Assembly (NCBI GenBank): GCA_026988035.1
Contig: JALSLY010000075.1
Location: 1-35,074, forward strand
Reading direction: 5' to 3'
DNA from: Thermotogae bacterium
GTDB lineage: Bacteria > Thermotogota > Thermotogae > Mesoaciditogales > Mesoaciditogaceae
Length of the DNA: 35,074 nucleotides
The notes under the pieces were generated by a model. That model did no database searches. It was not told where the DNA came from and was given only the letters and a program-made list of their open reading frames with translations. The first letter of the stretch is position 1, and each line of letters starts with the position of its first letter. The position numbers and the translations under genes were made by a program. Shown in pieces: positions 1 through 6,075 of this stretch.

Positions 1-92
1 GCAGTAGATGAGCTAGCTACTCCCATTTCTCCTGGATCCAACTTGTATCCTAAAATAGGATTATATGTTTCTGCATTGATCACGTTATTCAT
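1..92 (-). CDS. 5' end of an unrecognised protein (runs off left edge)
   Basis: An open frame starts with ATG on the minus strand and is still open at the window edge, giving 30 codons. The peptide begins MNNVINAETYNPILGYK and continues with LDPGEMGVASSST. An SD-like GAGGCGAG lies a few bases upstream of the ATG. An in-frame upstream ATG at 131 would add 13 residues but lacks a good SD. I do not recognise the family. The frame sits behind a plausible promoter and tandem repeat (143-177) and is divergent from the antiporter gene, which supports it being real. Confidence 0.45.
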   Translation of the reverse strand, partial: MNNVINAETYNPILGYKLDPGEMGVASSST

Positions 93-142
93 AACTCGCC
101 TCAATTGTTTCAAAGTATGAAATGCCATCTCAGGCAAAACCC

Positions 143-177
143 ATTGATCACTAATTGATCACTAATATTGTATCACA
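143..177 (-). promoter_or_regulatory. extended -10 promoter with tandem 11-bp repeat (candidate operator)
   Basis: On the minus strand TGATACAAT (175-167) is an extended -10 element. I see no good -35. Just downstream, at the expected start of transcription, ATTGATCACTA is repeated twice in perfect tandem on the plus strand (143-153 and 154-164), each copy containing the palindrome TGATCA. The position from about -4 to +18 would suit a repressor site. The region 93-411 otherwise contains only the opposing promoter and the antiporter leader. Confidence 0.4.
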
Positions 178-330
178 CACTATCAATTCAGAGATACATT
201 CGTACATATTACTCAACATGTACTTCTTGTAAAGAATGCGGAAAAATTTGTAGAATCAAACCTATATTTGTTTATATTCTTATCCTTGTAACACAATGAG
301 TGCTTAGTCGAAAAGTGTATTACTAAGACT

Positions 331-342
331 TGTGATACAATA
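331..342 (+). promoter_or_regulatory. extended -10 promoter of the antiporter gene
   Basis: TGTGATACAATA contains an extended -10 (TGaTACAAT) about 70 bases upstream of the antiporter ATG, predicting a leader of roughly 60 nt. The same 12-mer occurs in inverted orientation at 177-166 in front of the divergent gene. No convincing -35 hexamer is present. Confidence 0.4.
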
Positions 343-411
343 AATCGGTTTAAAGAGCATTGCCCTTTGGCACGTACAGAGCTCACTATGTAATAAGGAG
401 TGATAACATTT

Positions 412-1683
412 ATGCATGTCGATATAGTGATTTTAACACTTGCCGTGGTTATGACCTTAGGGGTTATTGCATTTCTTTTCAGTGAAAAGACACACATATC
501 GGCAGTCCCGATACTCATAATTCTCGGATTGCTTTTTGGGCCTGTATTAGGACTTATAGAACGGCCAATTGCGCATGAACTTTTCAAGTATGTAAGGGTT
601 TTTGGCCTTACCATAATTCTTTTTGCAGAAGGTCACAACTTAGAATGGCCATTACTTAAAAAGCATATGGCAACTATAGGCATCCTTGACACTGTGGGAC
701 TCTTTGTGACAGCCATTATTTCTGCCTTTTTCTTTTCATGGTTTTTCCATCTTCCATTTCTTGTTGGTTTTCTTTTTGGAGCCATTATATCCGCAACAGA
801 TCCAGCAACGCTGATTCCACTTTTCAAACAGCATAAAATCAACAAGGATGTGAAAACAGTATTGGTGACAGAATCCATTTTTAATGATCCACTCGGGATC
901 GTTTTAACCACTTTGGCGGTTGCTTTAGTGATGCCTCAAGCATCAAGTGCGAAATTCGTAGAATCTATAGCACACTATACGACTCTTTATCCCGCTGCAG
1001 TGGTTTTCTTCTTCTACGAAATTGGAATTTCTGTTGCGATCGGTCTCGTTTTTGGAATAGTTGGGTACTGGTTTATAAGGCTATTTAAGCTTCAGAATTT
1101 TTCTGAAATTTATTCTCTTGCATTGGCATTCAGTGGTTTTTTCGTTGGTGAGTGGCTTCAGGCTTCTGGTTATCTTGTAGCCACAACTGTGGGCATTGTG
1201 TTTGGGAATCATGCTATTTTCTTTAAAAGACGTGGATTTTCAAATGTAGCGAGTAACGCCATAGAAAAAGAATCGCATTTTAATGAAATTCTTTCTGATT
1301 TTTCAACGATCTTTATCTTTATATTGCTTGGTGCAAGTCTTGATCTCAAGGAACTTGGAAATGGCACTTTTTTAGCAATTGTACTTGCGTTTACAGTCGT
1401 ACTCATTGCGAGGCCCGTTGCTGGTCTTACTCTTGTGCCACTTGGAAAATGGTCAAGAAAAGAGTACTTGTTTTTTTCTCTCGAGGGTCCAAGAGGTGTG
1501 GTTCCATCTGCTTTAGCAAGTTTTCCTTTGACTTTGGGAATTACCTACAAAGATCCCCAAATGATTGGCTGGGGAGAAACGATACTCACTGCAACGGTTA
1601 TAACTGTGCTTGTTTCTGTTATTGCTGAAACCTTGTGGATGCCAAAACTTAACAAGGAGCTTCTTGAAAATATTGGTGCGTAA
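412..1683 (+). CDS. nhaP: CPA1-family Na+(K+)/H+ antiporter, NhaP type
   Basis: This is a polytopic membrane protein of 423 residues, close to the usual length of the transport domain of CPA1 cation/proton antiporters, which exchange Na+ or K+ for protons. Visible family motifs are ATDP at about 128-131, SIFNDPLG at about 155-162 with the transport-site Asn-Asp, and GPRGVVPSALA near the C-terminus. There is no long soluble regulatory tail. I start it at the ATG at 412, 11 bases after AAGGAG. A GTG at 400 overlaps that SD and cannot use it. The gene is monocistronic, divergent from the partial gene at the left edge, and followed by a repeat-rich spacer. Ion specificity cannot be read from sequence. 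A sodium cycle would fit the Na+-type ATP synthase at 10-16 kb. Confidence 0.9.
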   Translation: MHVDIVILTLAVVMTLGVIAFLFSEKTHISAVPILIILGLLFGPVLGLIERPIAHELFKYVRVFGLTIILFAEGHNLEWPLLKKHMATIGILDTVGLFVTAIISAFFFSWFFHLPFLVGFLFGAIISATDPATLIPLFKQHKINKDVKTVLVTESIFNDPLGIVLTTLAVALVMPQASSAKFVESIAHYTTLYPAAVVFFFYEIGISVAIGLVFGIVGYWFIRLFKLQNFSEIYSLALAFSGFFVGEWLQASGYLVATTVGIVFGNHAIFFKRRGFSNVASNAIEKESHFNEILSDFSTIFIFILLGASLDLKELGNGTFLAIVLAFTVVLIARPVAGLTLVPLGKWSRKEYLFFSLEGPRGVVPSALASFPLTLGITYKDPQMIGWGETILTATVITVLVSVIAETLWMPKLNKELLENIGA

Positions 1684-1857
1684 GCCTATTTGTAGAAAAC
1701 AAAAGTAACTAATAACTCATATTGTGCAACAAACATTGCAAGATGATCCAAACCTATAAAGAAAGAAGTTTTTTTTACAGCTTACTCGAAGTTTTCGTCA
1801 AAACATATGAGCTCGCTATCTGAAGCTTACAAGATGTGAGCGGTAGCCGAGTAGGGG

Positions 1858-2074
1858 ACCGCGTAGCGGTGGAAGGTGTTAAGTATGCAGCGTGCTTTAC
1901 ACAAAGTCTTTGACTATAACATCATTCCGGCCTACGAGCCGGAATCTGAGGCACTAAGTCAAATAAGAGATGCCGTATCAGGTACGGCATGACCTTCGCA
2001 ACAAGTTGCTACGCTGAATCAAGTATGAGATCCCGGATCAGGTCCGGGACGACCTACGGTCGGTTCAGGATGAG
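1858..2074. repeat. cluster of palindromic (REP-like) hairpin repeats
   Basis: The 564-bp spacer 1684-2247 holds no credible gene but a chain of hairpins: ACCGC/GCGGT (1858-1870), ATTCCGGC/GCCGGAAT (1924-1945), ATGCCGTA/TACGGCAT (1970-1990), GCAAC/GTTGC (1998-2009), TCCCGGA/TCCGGGA (2031-2049) and CGACC/GGTCG (2050-2062). The third and fifth share the loop TCAGG and similar flanks (GAGAT before, GACCT after), so 1964-2022 and 2024-2074 are two units of one repeat. Their stems differ at two positions, and both changes are compensated on the opposite arm. The segment is visibly richer in GC than the flanks. It resembles the dispersed GATC..CAGG..GGGA palindromes found in many bacterial genomes. 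Genome copy number is unknown. Confidence 0.75.
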
Positions 2075-2210
2075 CCTTGATAAGACTTCGAAAAAAATTC
2101 CTTTATCTCTTGAAAAGCGATGTTTATTCGATAAATCTTATAGGTTGTAAAGTGGTTGACGTACAACTTAAATTACTTAATATTGATGCACAACGTGAGT
2201 TAACAATAAG

Positions 2211-2235
2211 TAAAAAGGACTCCTTTAGGAGTCCT
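2211..2235 (-). terminator. rho-independent terminator after nuoF
   Basis: A perfect 8-bp stem, AGGACTCC with loop and GGAGTCCT (2216-2235), is followed on the minus strand by TTTTTA. It begins 12 bases after the nuoF stop codon, so it ends the minus-strand nuoEF transcript. It also stops read-through into the repeat cluster. Confidence 0.85.
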
Positions 2236-2247
2236 CTTGGAGATTAT

Positions 2248-3873
2248 TTATCTTTTGATTTTGACTTTTTTAATGTGAGGCTTTTCAAATTCACAAATAC
2301 CAACTGGACATTCCTTTGCTCCTATGTGAGCTATGAATTCGTCCTTAAAATTTTCATAGATACTGAGAAGAGGAAGGTTTATGAACTGTCCAAGTGGACA
2401 AAAAGCCGTGTCTACAATTCTTTTAGATATTTCCTGGATCTGATCAAGTTGCTCTGTTTTGCCCTTCCCTTTAGAAATGTCGTCTAATATTTTATAGATC
2501 ATGCGTGTTCCTTCTCGGCATGGTGTACATTTTCCGCAAGATTCGTGCATGTAAAATTTAGCTGCTTTTTTGGCTAAGTCTACCGCACAATTTGTATCGT
2601 CTATCACAAGTATTGCCCCAGAGCCAAGAGAAATGCCATCTTTTATGGATTCATAACTCATAGGAATATCAAGTTTGTCTGGTTTTACAAATGTTCCAGC
2701 AGTTCCACCGGTTTGAATCATTTTTAAACTTTTTCCATTGGCAACTCCACCGCCAAAGCCATAAAGAATTTCTTTTAAGGTGGTTCCCATCTCAAGTTCT
2801 ACAACTCCACGATTTACCACATTACCAACAAGCGAAAAAACCTTGGTACCTGGGGAATCCTCTGTTCCGTAACTTCTAAAGGCTTCTGCACCATTCAAAA
2901 TTATCCACGGAATATTTGCTAATGTTTCTACATTGTTGATGAGCGTTGGTTTCCCAAATAAACCGTGCTCGGTAGGATAGGGCGGTTTCATTCTTGGGCG
3001 CCCAGGCTTTCCTTCGAGAGATTCCATCAAAGCAGTTTCGTCACCCACAACGTATGCACCTGCTCCAGGTCTCACAGAAATCTTAAAAGAAAAATCACTT
3101 CCTAATATATTTTCGCCAAGCAATCCAATTTTTTCTGCTGTTTCTATAGCTTTTTGAATTCTTTCAATTGATTCGTAATATTCTCCTCTAATATATATAT
3201 ATCCCGTGTCAGATCCTATAGCGTACCCAGCAATTGTCATCGCTTCTAAGATCGAATAAGGATCACCTTCAAGGATTAATCTATCTTTGAATGTTCCAGG
3301 TTCTCCCTCATCAGCATTGCATAAAACGTATTTTTTGTTGCTTTTGGAATTTTTTGTCATCTCCCATTTTAAGCCTGTTGGAAATCCAGCACCTCCTCGT
3401 CCTCGAAGTCCTGAATCTTTTATAGGTTGGATCACTTCGTCAGGTTTCATTTTCAAAACATTTGCCAAAGCAGCATATCCATCTCTTGCTATGTATTCTT
3501 CGATATTGGATGGATCTATTGAACCGGCATTTCTGAGTACAATACGAGTTTCTTTTGTTTCGTGAACTTTTGATAATTTCAATCTTTTCAGATCTATGGT
3601 AAGGTTGACGACTTCTCGCCCTTTTAAGAGATGTTCTTCGAAAATTTTTAGAACATCTTTTGAAGAATTAACCACATAGTAAACATTGTCAGGAAGGATT
3701 TGTAGGACTACTCCCTTGCCATAGATTCCATAAGTTCCGGTTTCAATAACCTGAATTAGATCAGACATGTTATGGTCGTTGATCAGCGATTTCAACAGTT
3801 CTTCATATTCTTTAGCACCACTCAAAAGGCTGTTGGAGTCCATTGAAATTAGGATGGTTGTCACTTGTCTCAT
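2248..3873 (-). CDS. nuoF: NuoF/HydB-like NADH-binding flavoprotein subunit without ferredoxin tail
   Basis: This 541-residue protein belongs to the NuoF/HndC/HydB family, which binds FMN and NAD(P)H and passes electrons to Fe-S clusters. The N-terminal ~110 residues look thioredoxin-like but contain no cysteine, so that domain cannot ligate a cluster. The FMN/NAD core shows GRGGAGFPTG (158-167), CNADEGEPG (185-193) and GAGAYVVGDETALMESLEG (270-288). The [4Fe-4S] site is SCGKCTPC (C446, C449, C452) plus C492. The chain ends shortly after CPVGIC (522-527), where hydrogenase HydB proteins continue into a 2[4Fe-4S] ferredoxin domain. The start overlaps the nuoE stop by one base (TAATG), so the pair is translationally coupled. 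No hydrogenase catalytic subunit or other complex I gene is nearby. The electron partner is therefore unknown. Orthology to T. maritima TM0010/TM0011-like proteins is a guess from memory. Confidence 0.9.
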   Translation of the reverse strand: MRQVTTILISMDSNSLLSGAKEYEELLKSLINDHNMSDLIQVIETGTYGIYGKGVVLQILPDNVYYVVNSSKDVLKIFEEHLLKGREVVNLTIDLKRLKLSKVHETKETRIVLRNAGSIDPSNIEEYIARDGYAALANVLKMKPDEVIQPIKDSGLRGRGGAGFPTGLKWEMTKNSKSNKKYVLCNADEGEPGTFKDRLILEGDPYSILEAMTIAGYAIGSDTGYIYIRGEYYESIERIQKAIETAEKIGLLGENILGSDFSFKISVRPGAGAYVVGDETALMESLEGKPGRPRMKPPYPTEHGLFGKPTLINNVETLANIPWIILNGAEAFRSYGTEDSPGTKVFSLVGNVVNRGVVELEMGTTLKEILYGFGGGVANGKSLKMIQTGGTAGTFVKPDKLDIPMSYESIKDGISLGSGAILVIDDTNCAVDLAKKAAKFYMHESCGKCTPCREGTRMIYKILDDISKGKGKTEQLDQIQEISKRIVDTAFCPLGQFINLPLLSIYENFKDEFIAHIGAKECPVGICEFEKPHIKKVKIKR

Positions 3874-4364
3874 TATTTTTCACCTCGATAACTATCGATT
3901 ATTTCTTTTACTCGATCTGGTGTCAGATTCCCGTATGCTTCGCCGTCTATCATCATTACTGGTCCAACTCCACACAATCCAAGACAAGAAGATGTTTCAA
4001 GTGTGAAAAGACCATCTTTTGTAGTTTCTCCCACTTTGACACCAAGTATCTTTTTTAGAGCCTCCGTTACCTCTCTTCCACCAACAACATGACATGGCAA
4101 GCTTTCACAAAACCTGATTAAATGTTTACCTCTTGGTCGCGTAGAGTACATGCTATAAAATGTGGCTAACTCGTACACCCTGTTCATTTTTACTTTTAAC
4201 ACCTCAGATATAACTTCTGCTGCTTTGATGGGAATAGAGTTATTGAAAAGTTCTTGAGCAGTGTGCAGCGCCATCAAAAGTTCGTCTCCACTTTCCATCT
4301 TCTGCGTTTTTATTTCTTCTACACGTGCTTTGAGTTGTTGAATTTCATTCATCGTAAACTTCAC
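3873..4364 (-). CDS. nuoE: NuoE/HydC-like [2Fe-2S] subunit
   Basis: This 163-residue protein has the NuoE layout: an N-terminal helical part (HTAQELFNNSIP, then the family stretch VYELATFYSMYS at about 63-74) followed by a thioredoxin-like [2Fe-2S] domain. The ligands are visible as C86 and C91 (CESLPC) and C127 and C131 (CLGLC). It would relay electrons between the NuoF flavin and an unknown acceptor. The start is GTG at 4364 with GGAG 8 bases upstream. An ATG at 4352 is the alternative. The gene lies 50 bases downstream of tRNA-Ser on the same strand and is coupled to nuoF. Confidence 0.9.
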   Translation of the reverse strand: MKFTMNEIQQLKARVEEIKTQKMESGDELLMALHTAQELFNNSIPIKAAEVISEVLKVKMNRVYELATFYSMYSTRPRGKHLIRFCESLPCHVVGGREVTEALKKILGVKVGETTKDGLFTLETSSCLGLCGVGPVMMIDGEAYGNLTPDRVKEIIDSYRGEK

Positions 4365-4414
4365 ACCTTCCTCTCCAATGTAATGTGAAATTTATAACAT
4401 TAACACCTAAAAAA

Positions 4415-4502
4415 TGGCGGAGGTGCTGGGGCTCGAACCCAGAAGGCGCATAGCGCCACCGGTTTTCAAGACCGGCCCCTTAGCCAATTCGGGCACACCT
4501 CC
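4415..4502 (-). tRNA. tRNA-Ser (anticodon UGA)
   Basis: A full class II tRNA can be folded by eye. The acceptor stem GGAGGTG pairs with CACCTCC. The anticodon arm is CCGGT-CTTGAAA-ACCGG with anticodon TGA (codon UCA). The long variable arm GGCGC-TAT-GCGCC is typical of serine tRNAs, and the T arm is CTGGG-TTCGAGC-CCCAG. CCA is encoded (TGG at 4415-4417 on the plus strand). It starts 15 bases after the stop of the ABC ATPase gene and is followed by a run of six T, so it is probably processed from a transcript shared with its protein-coding neighbours. Confidence 0.97.
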
Positions 4503-4517
4503 GTCCTGCAATTTTAT

Positions 4518-5696
4518 TTACTTCGAATGGTTGTTTCCAGATATACGCCCATTTTTACTATCTCTAAGACCACTTTCAAGTTTTTCTTTAGTTATTATAG
4601 CTTTTTGGGTTTGAATGTCAAAGGCACGCATCATTGACATGTCAAATACCAGATCCATTTCTTGCCCAACGTTAGCCTCGGTTTTAGGATCTATCGACGC
4701 AACTATAGTATCATTCCCCAAAGTAGCGTGCAAAATTGTTTGGTTGCCAAGAGGTTCCAGTATATCCACTTTTACTCTTACTGTATTTTCTGGTTTGGCT
4801 GCGACAGCAAACATCTTATCATAAATATCCTCTGGCCTAATTCCGGTCAAGATTTCTTTGTCTTTATACTCCATAAACTCTTCTTCATAAATCTTTGGAA
4901 TTTTTAAAAGTATACCATTTCCGAGTCGAATCCACAACCCTCCATCCTTTCCGACCACTGTTGCTCTCAGAAAATTCATAGCTGGAGAGCCTATAAATCC
5001 AGCGACAAAAGTGTTTTTAGGGTAATGGTAAAGATTGAATGGAGAATCTATTTGCTGAACGATACCATCTCTAATGACAATTATTTTATCCGCCATCGTC
5101 ATGGCTTCGACTTGATCGTGTGTGACATACACCATAGTGGCATTTAATCTGAGATGAAGTTTTTTCAATTCACTTCTCATTTGAACTCTCAACTTTGCAT
5201 CGAGGTTGGATAGCGGCTCATCAAAGAGAAAAACTTTTGGATCTCTGACTATAGCTCGTCCTAAAGCAACACGCTGCCTTTGACCACCCGAAAGTTGTTT
5301 CGGTTTTCTATCAAGAAGATTTTCTATTCCAAGAATTCTAGCTGCTTCTTTTACTCTTTTGTCTATCTCAGCTTTGGGGAATTTTCTCAGTCTGAGTCCA
5401 AAGGACATGTTTTGATAGACTGTCATATGTGGATACAAGGCATAATTTTGGAAAACCATTGCTATGTCTCTGTCTTTTGGTTCTACATCGTTGACTATTT
5501 TATCGCCGATTTTTATGGTTCCTTTTGTTATTTCTTCCAGTCCCGCTATCATTCTAAGGGTAGTCGTTTTCCCACAACCGGAAGGTCCTACTAAAACCGC
5601 AAATTCCTTGTCTTCAATGGCTATATTTGCATCTTTTACAGCTTCAACCTTTCCGTCGTAAATTTTCCATACATGATCGAGCAATACATTTGCCAT
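4518..5696 (-). CDS. msmK: carbohydrate ABC transporter ATP-binding protein (MalK/UgpC/MsmK type)
   Basis: This 392-residue ATPase energises sugar import. All ABC motifs are present: Walker A GPSGCGKT (37-44), Q-loop Q83, signature LSGGQ (135-139), Walker B VFLFDE (155-160) with catalytic E160, and H193 in THDQ. From about 240 onward a TOBE/MOP-type regulatory domain follows, as in MalK and UgpC. The final 25-30 residues are hydrophilic and look dispensable. No permease or binding-protein genes are adjacent. The protein is therefore probably a shared ATPase serving several sugar transporters, as MsmK does in Firmicutes. GGAGG lies 7 bases before the ATG and overlaps the end of the upstream antitoxin gene, which implies co-transcription with it. 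MsmK versus UgpC cannot be settled here. Confidence 0.9.
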   Translation of the reverse strand: MANVLLDHVWKIYDGKVEAVKDANIAIEDKEFAVLVGPSGCGKTTTLRMIAGLEEITKGTIKIGDKIVNDVEPKDRDIAMVFQNYALYPHMTVYQNMSFGLRLRKFPKAEIDKRVKEAARILGIENLLDRKPKQLSGGQRQRVALGRAIVRDPKVFLFDEPLSNLDAKLRVQMRSELKKLHLRLNATMVYVTHDQVEAMTMADKIIVIRDGIVQQIDSPFNLYHYPKNTFVAGFIGSPAMNFLRATVVGKDGGLWIRLGNGILLKIPKIYEEEFMEYKDKEILTGIRPEDIYDKMFAVAAKPENTVRVKVDILEPLGNQTILHATLGNDTIVASIDPKTEANVGQEMDLVFDMSMMRAFDIQTQKAIITKEKLESGLRDSKNGRISGNNHSK

Positions 5697-5708
5697 ATTT
5701 ATACCTCC

Positions 5709-5954
5709 TCAATTTTCTTTGAGAATATCATCAATTGGATCTTTGATTTCTTCCAAACCAATATCTAAAAGATAAAGATCCTTGACTTTTTCCATAAAAT
5801 CCACCATTTCAACATATCTCTCGTACTTCATTACAGCAGCTACCGGCGCACCGTTTTTTGTGATCACACTATCGCGATTATCAAGATCCGCTATTAACTT
5901 TGACAATTCTGCTTTTGCTTCTGCTACACTGTAAAACTTTAATTTCCCAAGCAT
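5709..5954 (-). CDS. Phd/YefM-family antitoxin-like protein, no toxin partner
   Basis: This 81-residue protein has the N-terminal Phd/YefM DNA-binding fold: FYSVAEAKAELSKLIADLD (about 7-25) followed by VITKNGAPVAAVMKYERY (30-47), the usual strand-turn-strand segment. The acidic C-terminal half (about 50-81) is where such antitoxins wrap their RelE/Doc toxin. No toxin gene is adjacent. The next gene is the ABC ATPase, 12 bases downstream. The ATG has GGGGTGG about 5 bases upstream, and the leader is only about 13 nt from the predicted transcription start. A palindrome over its -10 suggests autoregulation. It could be an orphan antitoxin or a co-opted repressor of the ATPase gene. Confidence 0.85.
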   Translation of the reverse strand: MLGKLKFYSVAEAKAELSKLIADLDNRDSVITKNGAPVAAVMKYERYVEMVDFMEKVKDLYLLDIGLEEIKDPIDDILKEN

Positions 5955-5966
5955 TTTCCCACCCCG

Positions 5967-5984
5967 TGACCATAATTATAGTCA
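5967..5984. promoter_or_regulatory. palindromic operator over the antitoxin -10
   Basis: TGACCATAATTATAGTCA is an 18-bp inverted repeat with one mismatched pair, centred on the -10 hexamer of the antitoxin promoter. Phd/YefM antitoxins usually repress their own promoters by binding such palindromes, so this is the natural candidate operator. Binding is inferred, not shown. Confidence 0.55.
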
Positions 5985-6003
5985 TAATTTTGTATTTTGT
6001 CAA
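5975..6003 (-). promoter_or_regulatory. consensus sigma-70 type promoter for antitoxin-msmK
   Basis: On the minus strand TTGACA (6003-5998), a 17-bp spacer and TATAAT (5980-5975) form a perfect match to the housekeeping promoter consensus. Transcription would start near 5968, giving a leader of about 13 nt. Confidence 0.9.
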
Positions 6004-6009
6004 GCATTA

Positions 6010-6038
6010 GTGCAATTTTTTGTTAAGAGTGTTATAAT
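6010..6038 (+). promoter_or_regulatory. probable promoter of recJ and the long plus-strand gene run
   Basis: TATAAT at 6033-6038 is a perfect -10. The -35 region 17 bp upstream (GTGCAA, 6010-6015) is weak. It lies immediately behind the divergent antitoxin promoter, so the two -35 regions are only about 7 bp apart. Transcription would begin near 6045, 30 bases before the recJ TTG. Confidence 0.5.
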
Positions 6039-6075
6039 CTTTAAGAAAAGCGAAAGAGATAGGAGAGGATGTGAA

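Noticed and set aside
348-411. Ion-sensing riboswitch in the antiporter leader
   Set aside because: The predicted leader is about 60 nt and shows no strong conserved fold or terminator that I can identify.
1858-2074. CRISPR array
   Set aside because: The repeats are hairpins of different stem sequence without regular unique spacers, and no cas gene is present.
1684-2247. Insertion sequence or MITE with terminal repeats
   Set aside because: I see no transposase, no matching terminal inverted repeats and no target-site duplication; only short internal palindromes.
2077-2487. Plus-strand open frame of 136 codons
   Set aside because: It runs from the repeat cluster through the terminator into the antisense of nuoF, and has no SD and no recognisable protein features.
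4414-4614. Plus-strand frame of 66 codons over the tRNA
   Set aside because: It is antisense to tRNA-Ser and the msmK end, with no supporting features.
6010-6075. Longer RecJ starting at GTG 6010
   Set aside because: That codon lies upstream of the -10 at 6033-6038, and the TTG at 6076 has a well-spaced SD.
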